Below are positions 52,111-59,902 of a DNA stretch of 64,000 nucleotides, in pieces. A program made the translations under genes and the position numbers. The DNA is from Rhizobium gallicum bv. gallicum R602sp (GTDB lineage Bacteria > Pseudomonadota > Alphaproteobacteria > Rhizobiales > Rhizobiaceae), in the NCBI RefSeq assembly GCF_000816845.1, contig NZ_CP006880.1:1116001-1180000 (forward strand). Reading direction: 5' to 3'. How positions within the stretch are numbered: the stretch's first letter is position 1; each line of letters begins with the position of its first letter. Below the pieces are notes generated by a model. It was given only the letters and a program-made list of their open reading frames with translations. It did no database searches and was not told the origin of the DNA.

Positions 52111-53070
52111 TCAGTGGAGATTGAGCTTCTTCATCTTGCGATGAAGGGTGGCCCGGCTCATGCCAAGATCCATCGCAGCCCGCGAGACGTTGCCGCTGGT
52201 TCGGGTGAGGGCGCGCAAAAGCGCCGCACGCTCTGCTTCCAGAAGAGCCTCGCCGTTTGCGGCGCAGTTTTCATGGAGCGCATCGGCTGCGGGAACGCCC
52301 GCCGCAATCTGCCGGTCGTCCAGCTTCAGCGCCAGCCGCGCCGCGCGGGTAGCTCCGAGCACGAGGTCGTGCTTGTCCACGGCAAGCAAGGCGGCCGCCG
52401 AATTCGCGCCTGAGGGGACCATCAGGAAACGCGCGCCGCTAAAGGCGCTCCGGAAGATATTGAGCTCGATGCGAAGGGCTGCGTCGCGCACGGTCTGCGA
52501 CAGGATCGACAGCGTCATCTCGTTGACATCGTCGCGGCAGGTGGAAATGTCGAGTGCAGCTGCGAGCTGGCCAAGATGATCGCGGATCGGCGCGGTCGTA
52601 CAGCTGAGCCGGATATTGGAACAAAAGAAATGCTGGTCACGGAAGATCGCAACGGCGCGTTCGTCGGCCAGCGCAGTGCCGATGCCGTTCGTGCCAATGC
52701 TTGCCTCCGTCCAAATCGATCCTGTCCAGAGGCCGAGATCGTGAAACTCCTTGTCGTCGCCGGCCTTGCCCCGCCGTTCGAGCGCAATGCCGTTACGGTC
52801 CGTGAGCAGCAAGCAGCAGCCGGCCTTACCGACTGTCGTAAAAAGCCGGTCGAGCTCGTCTGTAGCATCCTTGACCAGTTGTTCCGATTGCTCGCGTGCC
52901 TGCCGAAACTCGTGATCGGTGAGCCGCAAAGGTGTGCGCACATCTTCCGGCGCCAGCTGATGCATGGTCATGCAACGCCGCCAGGAAGCCACAATTGGTG
53001 AACTTGCCGCCGCTGATTTCTGCTGCGCGCATGTATAGACATGACCCGCATGTGCGGAGTGTTCGTGCAT
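52111..53070 (-). CDS. GAF-Fis transcriptional regulator lacking the AAA+ domain (AcoR-like)
   Basis: A 319-residue regulator. An N-terminal sensory part resembles AcoR (SWRRCMTMHQLAPED, LVKDATDELDRLFTTVGKAGCCLLLTDRNGI) with a GAF-like region TEASIGTNGIGTALADERAVAI. The C-terminus is a Fis-type helix-turn-helix (LTRTSGNVSRAAMDLGMSRATLHRKMKKL). The central sigma-54-activating AAA+ domain, with GAFTGA and Walker motifs, is absent, so it should act on ordinary promoters. This fits the lack of a -24/-12 element in front of the aldehyde dehydrogenase. GGGAGGAG before ATG 53070 sets the start. Matching palindromes upstream of both this gene and its presumed target suggest control of itself and of the aldehyde dehydrogenase. 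Confidence 0.85.
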   Translation of the reverse strand: MHEHSAHAGHVYTCAQQKSAAASSPIVASWRRCMTMHQLAPEDVRTPLRLTDHEFRQAREQSEQLVKDATDELDRLFTTVGKAGCCLLLTDRNGIALERRGKAGDDKEFHDLGLWTGSIWTEASIGTNGIGTALADERAVAIFRDQHFFCSNIRLSCTTAPIRDHLGQLAAALDISTCRDDVNEMTLSILSQTVRDAALRIELNIFRSAFSGARFLMVPSGANSAAALLAVDKHDLVLGATRAARLALKLDDRQIAAGVPAADALHENCAANGEALLEAERAALLRALTRTSGNVSRAAMDLGMSRATLHRKMKKLNLH

Positions 53071-53164
53071 CGGCTCCTCCCACGGAACGCAAGAGCAATC
53101 TGTCGGAAATAACGTGTTTCTGCAATGCTCCTGGAATATGAAGATTGTCGCATGGCTCGGCCGA

Positions 53165-53186
53165 ACTGTCGCAGCCGTGCGACAGT
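53165..53186. promoter_or_regulatory. Operator site O2 upstream of the GAF-Fis regulator
   Basis: ACTGTCGCA-GCCG-TGCGACAGT, a perfect 9-bp inverted repeat about 95 bases before the regulator start. A half-site TGTCGCA lies at 53146-53152. The core matches O1. Confidence 0.7.
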
Positions 53187-53517
53187 TGGTGTTCTGGGGT
53201 GCATCCGCCGCACGTCAAATGGGGCAATGACGCTACATCTGCCCGATTGTTCCGGAAATGGCCCTGGCAGCTCTCAGGCGATCGCATTGGCGTTCGCGAC
53301 AATGGCCGCCGGTTTGGCCGGCGGCAAACGATGCCGCTGTTTCCGCCAGCGTCTTGGTCCTGCGATGCTGGACGTTGACGTTTTTAAAATGAGATGGTGC
53401 CGAGTGGCCCGTTGGGTGCCAATGGGACCTCGGATTTGGCCGCAAATTCGTTGAAATCGATGGGGTGCCATCATCGTTTGTTATCTATTTCCTTCTATCA
53501 TGCTCAAAGGACGGAAG
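53187..53517. other. Gap upstream of the solute-binding protein gene
   Basis: About 330 bases without a supported gene; it should hold the promoter of the binding-protein/cyclase pair, but no clear hexamers were found. Confidence 0.4.
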
Positions 53518-54288
53518 ATGGGGGAACAGATGATCGGCCGGTTCGCACTTGCAGCAGTCCTTTTTCTCGCAGGCTCGATTGATCTCGCGACGGCGAATGA
53601 AAAGCTCCGCGTCGCGACGGAAGGCGCATACCCACCATTCAATTTTCAAGATGCATCCGGTCAGCTTGGTGGTTTCGACGTCGATATTGCCAAAGCGCTT
53701 TGCCAGCAAATGGCGGTTGATTGCACGTTTGTCGCCATCCCCTGGACCGAGATCGTTCAAGGTTTGTCGGATAATAAATACGACATGATCGTCGCAAGCA
53801 TGGCGTTTACCGAAGAGCGCGCTCAAAAAATGGAGTTCTCCGCTCCATACTACCGTTCTCATTCGGTTCTGGTCGGCGACGCTGAAAAGTTCCAGGATAG
53901 TGCGCCGGCAGCCCTCTCCGGCGTACGGATTGCGGCAGCACAGGACACGATCCAGGCGGAGTATTTGCAAAAGGCCTATGGAGCAAGCAAGGCCGTGCTG
54001 GCAAAGGATCAACCAGGTGCCCAACGTCTTCTTCTGGACAACCAGGCCGATCTGTTGATCGGCGATGCCATTGAACTTTTGAGCTTCCTGCAGACCACGG
54101 AAGGTGCGCGCTTTGGATATGTGGGAGATCCAATCTCAAGCGAGTTTCTTCAAAGTTCGGCGCACATCACCGCGAAGAAGGGAAACTCGGCCCTGATTCA
54201 GAAGGTGAATGCCGCACTGAAGCAGATTAAGCTCAACGGTGTCTACGACCGCATCAACGACGCTTATTTCCCGTTCAGCATTTATTGA
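53518..54288 (+). CDS. Amino-acid-type periplasmic solute-binding protein (family 3)
   Basis: A 256-residue binding protein. The signal peptide is MIGRFALAAVLFLAGSIDLATA; the mature part shows KLRVATEGAYPPFNFQDASGQLGGFDVDIAKAL and WTEIVQGLSDNKYDMIVASMAFTEERAQKMEFS, the standard pattern of lysine/arginine/ornithine-type binding proteins. ATG 53518 has AAAGGA upstream; ATG 53500 is an alternative. No permease or ATPase gene is near. It is followed after nine bases by a membrane diguanylate cyclase, so a sensing role for that protein is more likely than classical transport. Confidence 0.88.
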   Translation: MGEQMIGRFALAAVLFLAGSIDLATANEKLRVATEGAYPPFNFQDASGQLGGFDVDIAKALCQQMAVDCTFVAIPWTEIVQGLSDNKYDMIVASMAFTEERAQKMEFSAPYYRSHSVLVGDAEKFQDSAPAALSGVRIAAAQDTIQAEYLQKAYGASKAVLAKDQPGAQRLLLDNQADLLIGDAIELLSFLQTTEGARFGYVGDPISSEFLQSSAHITAKKGNSALIQKVNAALKQIKLNGVYDRINDAYFPFSIY

Positions 54289-54297
54289 GCCGATGGA

Positions 54298-55674
54298 ATG
54301 GAAGAAAATAGCGCCCCGAAACGGCGTCAGCTCTCACTCAGCGCTGTTGCAAGATTTCTTCTGCTCGGCGTCGTGGCATATACGCTGATTGCAGCGGCTT
54401 TTTCGTTCGTCTTCCTGAAAAGGATCGAGACACAAGCGAACTTTACGCGCGATGTACAAATCCCTCTGATCCTGACGCAAACGCGCAATGCGGTAAAAAT
54501 CGAGCGCCTCTCTTCTCTTGTTCGATCGATCTTTTTGGCGAAAGACCGCAGACTGGAACGCCAGATCCAGTTGCAAATCCAGGCTCTCGCGCAAGGCTTT
54601 TCGTTCGATCACCACGGTTTCCTGGTTGAGAGATCTCAGAAAGTCGCCGACGAAGCCAAGACGATCGCCAAGCTTCGCCAGCAGGCCCGCGACAAAGAAA
54701 GCTCGACGCAACCGTCGCCCTCCGCCAATTCTATCGACGCACGGGTCGTTGATGAACTCGACCGACTGGCGACGCAGGCCTATGAGAGGGCCATACACGA
54801 TCTCGATGCGATGGGGACTCAGTTGAGCGGCGATGCTGCCGTCGTGGCGGACAATATCGCCAGCGAAATCCAAAACAGTGCGAGCTACATGCAGGTTGGG
54901 TGGCTCCTCATCCTGGTTGTTCCTGGCCTTTTCGCCGTCACAATACTCATTGCTGCCAAGCATCATCTTGCTGCACCCATCGGCGCTGCGATTAAGAATT
55001 TGGAACGCATTGGCAGGAACGAACCGGTCCTGACGCTGGAACGCCTTCCACTCATTTCGGAACTCGCAATGATTGATGCGGCGATCGTTGCCTACGGCCA
55101 AGTATCCGACGATCTGCACCGCACCAATTCGATCCTGCAAGGATTGGCGGAAAAGGATCCTTTAACGGGATTGGCGAATCGACGGACCTTTGAAAGCTAT
55201 CTGGCGGCGGTCTTAACCCGTCCGGCAATAAGCTCGCCCGGCGTTGCGATCATGATGATCGATATCGATCACTTCAAATCCGTCAACGACACTTTCGGTC
55301 ACCTTGCAGGTGACAGGTCTCTTGTGGCTGTCGCGAATGTGCTGACATCCGTGCCATGGCAAGCAAACCATCTTGCAGCGCGATACGGCGGCGAAGAGTT
55401 CGTCGTCGTCCTGGAGGAGTGTTCGCTCGAGCAAGCGATTGAGCGCGCGGAATGGCTGAGACGTTCTGTGCAGGAGCTTAACATCGAGACAGGAACAGGG
55501 CAGCCATTTCTGAGACTAACCGCCAGCGTAGGCGTCGCTGTCTCGAATAGTGTTTCCGATCAACCGTCAGACATAATCGCAAGAGCAGACCGTGCCCTCT
55601 ACACCGCAAAGAAAAGCGGACGCAACAATGTTCAGGTCGCATCGTTAGATATTGGAATTTCAAAAGCGGGCTGA
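54298..55674 (+). CDS. Membrane-bound diguanylate cyclase
   Basis: A 458-residue cyclase making c-di-GMP. Membrane helices lie at about residues 20-43 and 200-220, enclosing a helical periplasmic sensor region (~44-199). The GGDEF domain (~285-450) has DPLTGLANRRTFESYL, MMIDIDHFKSVNDTFGHLAGD and the active-site RYGGEEFVVVLEE. The inhibitory RxxD site before GGEEF is missing (QANH instead), so product inhibition is not expected. No HAMP, PAS or EAL domain was recognised. It likely responds to the solute-binding protein encoded directly upstream. Confidence 0.9.
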   Translation: MEENSAPKRRQLSLSAVARFLLLGVVAYTLIAAAFSFVFLKRIETQANFTRDVQIPLILTQTRNAVKIERLSSLVRSIFLAKDRRLERQIQLQIQALAQGFSFDHHGFLVERSQKVADEAKTIAKLRQQARDKESSTQPSPSANSIDARVVDELDRLATQAYERAIHDLDAMGTQLSGDAAVVADNIASEIQNSASYMQVGWLLILVVPGLFAVTILIAAKHHLAAPIGAAIKNLERIGRNEPVLTLERLPLISELAMIDAAIVAYGQVSDDLHRTNSILQGLAEKDPLTGLANRRTFESYLAAVLTRPAISSPGVAIMMIDIDHFKSVNDTFGHLAGDRSLVAVANVLTSVPWQANHLAARYGGEEFVVVLEECSLEQAIERAEWLRRSVQELNIETGTGQPFLRLTASVGVAVSNSVSDQPSDIIARADRALYTAKKSGRNNVQVASLDIGISKAG

Positions 55675-55780
55675 ACATCCGTCAGCTGCAGTTTCACCGG
55701 TGCTGGCAACATAAAGGCTTCGCACGGCGTTCTACTGCCAACTCGTCCTTTCATGCGCGCCACCAGCAAGACGCGTGGCA

Positions 55781-56059
55781 TCAGTTGCGCGGGTGCGCGG
55801 GTCTCACCAATTCGATGACGATAATGTTCGCTTCATGCGCAGCCTTGATAAATGCAGCCCGCACGTCTTCGGGAGGTATTCGGTCGTATAATCCGTCAAG
55901 GCATGCCATGACTGCCTCGGAAAAATCCTCTCCGTCATCGGTCGGCCAGTGCTGCAGTAGGGTATCGGCTGCAAGGCCCACAGAGTTAACGACCCGATAC
56001 TTTCCGATGCGATGCATCGCCAAACCGACCGGCCGAAACGCCAAACCGTTTCGTTTCAT
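55781..56059 (-). CDS. DUF982 family protein
   Basis: A 92-residue soluble protein with the rhizobial DUF982 pattern: VGLAADTLLQHWPTDDGEDFSEAVMACLDGLYDRIPPEDVRAAFIKAAHEANI. The function is unknown; the family is abundant in Rhizobiaceae, often on plasmids. It is convergent with the cyclase gene. ATG at 56059 is the only plausible start. Confidence 0.75.
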   Translation of the reverse strand: MKRNGLAFRPVGLAMHRIGKYRVVNSVGLAADTLLQHWPTDDGEDFSEAVMACLDGLYDRIPPEDVRAAFIKAAHEANIIVIELVRPAHPRN

Positions 56060-56257
56060 AACACTTTGCCTCCGTTAATCCGCCGTACCAGCACTCGTTG
56101 CAAAACCCGTGCCCGATGCCCGCGATGGCCTGGATGACGCAATCAAGGCCACAGCGTCAAACAAACAGGCTACTTGCGCGTTTACCCAATTGCCCATGCC
56201 TATATTCGTGGCTGCTAGAGCGCTGGTCACAGGCAACACGGGGCCAGGGTTGATTCA

Positions 56258-56446
56258 ATGGTTGGCCCACGCACTGATCAAAAAGGAAAGGACAGGGGAG
56301 ACAAGGCTCGCCCAAGACCAGATATTTTTCAATATTTGCGTAGTGCGATGGCCGGGCTTCATCCGGGTATCGGCTGGGTAATTTACCTCGCTCTGGTGGC
56401 GCTGATCTTTCTAATGGGATCACTGCCCATGTGGTGGCTGCTATGA
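56258..56446 (+). CDS. Small single-pass membrane protein (tentative)
   Basis: Up to 62 residues: a basic N-terminal half (DQKGKDRGDKARPRPDIF) and one strong membrane helix at the C-terminus (WVIYLALVALIFLMGSLPMWW). AGGG lies eight bases before the ATG; a shorter form could start at 56348. Its TGA overlaps the ATG of a second mini-ORF. I recognise no family. The coupling argues that it is real, but coding evidence is thin. Confidence 0.45.
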   Translation: MVGPRTDQKGKDRGDKARPRPDIFQYLRSAMAGLHPGIGWVIYLALVALIFLMGSLPMWWLL

Positions 56447-56523
56447 CACCGAGGACAGAGCGAATCATACTCGCCTTGCTTTGCCTCATCGGCATCGTGG
56501 CACTGGTCTATGAATTTGGCTAA
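56443..56523 (+). CDS. 26-residue membrane peptide coupled to the preceding ORF (tentative)
   Basis: Reads MTPRTERIILALLCLIGIVA and ends in a short acidic tail: one short helix. It starts in the ATGA overlap with the previous small ORF. Too short for homology calls by eye. Confidence 0.4.
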   Translation: MTPRTERIILALLCLIGIVALVYEFG

Positions 56524-57233
56524 AGTCGCCGCTTTCTTCTCCAGGCCGGACCGGGCGTTGAAGCCGCATAATGCGTTAAGTCTCACGGGTCAGTACCGCT
56601 CTCACTGTGAACACGCCACGATATCGGCTCCAACGGGTGTCGGCTGTTCTGCTCCACGTTCTCAGACGTCACGGGACTGCTGTCGTTCGGCATATCGAGC
56701 CGCGCTGGATAGACCCGCTAGCGTGAAGCGGCAGGGAGCGTAACTAGGGTTCCCGCCGCCTGCCGCATATCGAAGGCTACTTGTCCGGCCGCCATCTCGA
56801 TTCCGTCCCCGACATTTTTCCGGCCCGTCCTGCAAATCCAATAGACGCTTCGTTGCCGCTACGTCATCAAGCAAGGTATGGGTGAGGTGGAAGCCGCGCC
56901 TTTCGAGGAAGCCAAGTGCAACCATCGGCAGCGCACCGACGATGTCTTGAGCCCGTTAGGACGTGACCCATAATCAGGATTGACCCGAAATGGGTGGAAG
57001 GCCCGCGGTCTGCTTTCAGGGCGCAAGCTCGCAAAAGCGGACAATCGAACAAGGCAGCCCTTACACGCGGCCTTGTGGATTGGCCACCGTGCCATCACGA
57101 CCGTTGATCGGAAACGGGCCTCGCGATCTGCGCCCAGCTGAAAATAGTTCAAGGCCGAGGTCGATTTCGGGGAGGCCATTCGTCGTCCCGATAGGAAGAC
57201 GAAGAAATTCGCCCAAGCAAGGAAACGGATGCG
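56524..57233. other. Gene-poor stretch, probably decayed DNA
   Basis: About 700 bases with only shadow frames. A minus-strand frame around 56860-56925 (VALGFLERRGFHLTHTLLDDVAATKRLLDL) looks protein-like but is interrupted on both sides and could be a gene fragment of unknown identity. Confidence 0.4.
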
Positions 57234-57875
57234 ATGACAATCACTATCACAGCATTTGAACGATCGCCCGACGGCGGCAAGGGACTGGCGCGCCATATGC
57301 GCGTTCGCTGGGCCCTCGAAGAAGTGGGTCAGCCTTATGAGGTCTGGTTTCCTTCGCACAGATGAAGGCGCCTGACCATCTGGCCATCCATCCCTTCGGC
57401 CAGATCCCCACCTATGAGGAAGGTTCTCTCGCTGTTTGAGACCGGCTCGATCGTCTTTCATCTTGCCGAGCAGTATGCGGGCCTGCCGCCGAAGGATCAC
57501 GATGCCCGTGCGCGCGCGATCACGTGGATGTTTGCCGCACTTAACACCGTCGAGCCGCCGATTCTTGAACTAACGACGGCAAAAATATTCGAAGGTGACA
57601 AGCCTTGGAGCGAGGAGCGCTTACCGTTGGTCAAGGACCGTGTTCGCGCTCGGCTGGACAAACTCTCGGCGCACTTAGGCGTCGCCGACTGGCTCGACGA
57701 TGCGTTCAGCGCGGGCGATTTATTGATGGTATCAGTGCTGCTGCGACTTAGAATGTCCGGCATTTTGGACGAATATCAAAACTTGGCTGCCTATGTAGCT
57801 CGCGGGCAAGCCCGGCCCGCTTATATCCGGGCTTTCGCCGCGCAATTTGCGATCAATGCCCCATCAACCAGCTGA
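57234..57875 (+). pseudogene. Glutathione S-transferase, two frameshifts
   Basis: The N-terminus TITITAFERSPDGGKGLARH and WALEEVGQPYEV belongs to a glutathione S-transferase-like family, but the frame ends at 57365. The next part (AQMKAPDHLAIHPFGQIPTY) is in a second frame, and the C-terminal domain (LFETGSIVFHLAEQYAGL, ARAITWMFAALNTVEPPI, DWLDDAFSAGDLLMVSVL) in a third. Each change is explained by the loss of one base, near 57351 and 57432. AAGGAA precedes the original ATG. It is probably inactive unless both are sequencing errors. Confidence 0.8.
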
Positions 57876-57904
57876 AACACCTCATAAAGCTGAGCCGACA
57901 GCAA

Positions 57905-58357
57905 ATGATCCACAGCGCCTCCATTCGCCCCCACCAGCAGGCCGCGACGGCAAAAACAGGGTGCGGATCACTGTCTCGGCCGCTCGCGCGGCGGGCCTCA
58001 CGACCAAGATCCACGTCGTTGTCGACGCACAAGGGCTCCCGATCCGGCTCGGCCTGACGAAGGGCCAAACTCATTTGGGCAGATGCCCATACGCTACTCA
58101 ATCACCTTGGGCCGGACACCATCGTGCCGGCCGACAAGGCCTGCGACGCCGACCGCATTCGTGAGCTGATCCGAGAGCCGCACCGAACATCCAGCCGAAG
58201 AGTAACCGCCGCTGGAAGCCTGCTTCAGAAAGCAGCTTTATCGCCAGCGCAATCTGATCGAGCGCTTCTTCTCCAAGCTGAAGCACGCGGGCGACTTCCT
58301 CGCTATGGTCCAACTCGGCTCGATCCGGATGTGGCTGCGGCTGAGTCTACGACCTAG
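57905..58357 (+). mobile_element. IS5-family transposase remnant
   Basis: Pieces of an IS5-type DDE transposase in several frames: SIRPHQQAATAKTG, then LTTKIHVVVDAQGLPIRLGLTKGQTH, a region equivalent to VPADKACDADRIRELIREP, then LIERFFSKLKH and MVQLGSIRMWLRL. Frames change at least four times, and internal parts are missing (the stretch normally between KLKH and the end is shortened). No intact terminal repeats were recognised. A dead element. Confidence 0.75.
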
Positions 58358-58514
58358 CAATGGGAGAGAATTGTAAATATTAAAAATATAAATGTTTACA
58401 TATAGATAGGCCTATCAGATAACATTATTGGCAAAGGTATTGAAGTGTTTTCGAGGCTTCAGCCGAAGGTGAAAGCGAAGGCTTCCACTCCCGATCCTGC
58501 TCGCGCTTTTCGCC

Positions 58515-58744
58515 TTCATGGGGAGTGGAATAGTTTCCTGTGGCCGCTAATCGTCACCAACGGCATGGAAAAGGCCACGCTGCCGCTCGGGCTCACCTTG
58601 TTTCAGATACAGCAAGGGAACCTCGTGGAACTATATCATGGCCGGCGCAGCGATCACGATGCTACCGGCATCTTCCTAGCCATCGTACTGCAGAAAGTGA
58701 TCTATTGGGGTATCACCATCGGCTCCGGCTTCGGTGGACGTTAG
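58515..58744 (+). pseudogene. 3' fragment of a sugar ABC permease (MalG/UgpE type)
   Basis: The sequence encodes EWNSFLWPLIVTN, ATLPLGLTLFQIQQG and, after a frame change, the family ending IVLQKVIYWGITIGSGFGG. In between, GTSWNYIMAGAAITMLP is readable in another frame. This is the C-terminal third of a sugar ABC permease, left without the rest of its operon. It lies beside the transposase remnant, so a deletion or insertion event is likely. Confidence 0.7.
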
Positions 58745-58987
58745 TTCCTGCCGATATTGCGGCGAAATCTGTCAGATAGCCAGCGCGCCTTCACCCGAAT
58801 TGGCCGTCAGGAGCGACTGAAGCGCATCACTCCGTCGCCACGACGATCATATGGTTGATCCGGCAATTGCCAAGGCCCTAGCTTGCATCTGGCTGACGGC
58901 CACCGAATGAACGCAGTTAAGCAAGCCTCATGGGAAGGCGAGCCTCCGCCGATCACTCGGGGCGTCGACGGGTCTGATGCACATGTG

Positions 58988-59347
58988 TCAGGTCAGCCGC
59001 AGATCCACGCCTGGATGCAACTTCTTGAGGTTGGGCAATGATTTGATCTGCCAGGGGACTTGAGAAGAACCGCGTACGGTCAAATGAATGTCCGGGTGAT
59101 TGCGAGCCTCGATCGTCAACTTGGCAAGCAGGTTTATGCCGGAGGAGTTCAAGAATTGAAGTCCGGTCACGTCGAAAGTGGCCTTGCCCGCCCCCTCTTC
59201 GAGCGCTTTCATGGCCAAGGCATGAATGGGTGCGTAAGCGTCCGGGCCTGCCAGCCGCATGGTTCCGTCAAAATAAACGGTACCGCCCTCGGACCAGACG
59301 CGGAACGCTTCTTCTCTGATTTCCATAGCACTTTTCTCGCGGTTCAT
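58988..59347 (-). CDS. STAS domain anti-sigma-factor antagonist (slr1659-type)
   Basis: A 119-residue single STAS domain. The phosphorylatable serine position is in [20 protein letters not shown] (Ser68/Ser69), equivalent to the DSSG motif of SpoIIAA/RsbV. An N-terminal strand [13 protein letters not shown] fits the slr1659 group. It is the last gene of the operon and overlaps the HATPase gene by four bases. Expected role: switching partner, phosphorylated by the HATPase-type kinase and dephosphorylated by the SpoIIE phosphatase encoded just upstream. Confidence 0.85.
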   Translation of the reverse strand: MNREKSAMEIREEAFRVWSEGGTVYFDGTMRLAGPDAYAPIHALAMKALEEGAGKATFDVTGLQFLNSSGINLLAKLTIEARNHPDIHLTVRGSSQVPWQIKSLPNLKKLHPGVDLRLT

Positions 59348-59898
59348 GACGGTGAAATTGGCATTGCTGCATATGTTTCAAGTCTCGCGCGGTTGCGCGG
59401 GCGATCCTCTTCGAAGAGCCAAGCCAGGTCTGCCTTGTAGTCGCTCATCAAAGTCAGCAATCCCAATCCGGAACCGCTACCTGCCGTTTTAGCGCTCGCC
59501 TCGATCTGCTGGATGAGAAGATCGCTCGGATCGCCTTGCGTTATGCTCGACAGCAACCGCTGGAACCTGGCTGCCGTCTGCCTGTCGACAAAATTCGATA
59601 TCCTCATCTTAAAGCTGTCGTCCTCCGCTATGGCTTCGATCGCGATCTCGCCTGGAGCACGAAACTTGATGGCGTTTTCGATCAATTCGTTCGTAAGGTA
59701 GCCGATATCCTGTCGGACCTGATTATAGCGCCGCTTCGAAGGTCGAAATCGCAGCGCCATCATCTCGGCGATGAAATCCGACGTCATGCTGGAGTGTTTC
59801 CAGGCAAGGTCAAGAGGGCCATCGAGTAGCCGCAGCTGAACGGCGTGCGCCGCGTCAAACGAAGCGAGATGCTCCTGCCCATATAGGACGGTTGTCAT
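59344..59898 (-). CDS. HATPase-type regulator (slr1658-type)
   Basis: A 184-residue histidine-kinase-like ATPase of the RsbW/SpoIIAB kind in the slr1658 group. The N box is [13 protein letters not shown], the G1 region ISNFVD is altered, and the G2 box is [14 protein letters not shown], so ATP binding seems likely. In partner-switching systems such proteins phosphorylate the STAS partner and sequester a target. It lies four bases after the SpoIIE phosphatase gene and is coupled by ATGA to the STAS gene. Confidence 0.83.
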   Translation of the reverse strand: MTTVLYGQEHLASFDAAHAVQLRLLDGPLDLAWKHSSMTSDFIAEMMALRFRPSKRRYNQVRQDIGYLTNELIENAIKFRAPGEIAIEAIAEDDSFKMRISNFVDRQTAARFQRLLSSITQGDPSDLLIQQIEASAKTAGSGSGLGLLTLMSDYKADLAWLFEEDRPRNRARLETYAAMPISPS

Positions 59899-59902
59899 GT
59901 CA

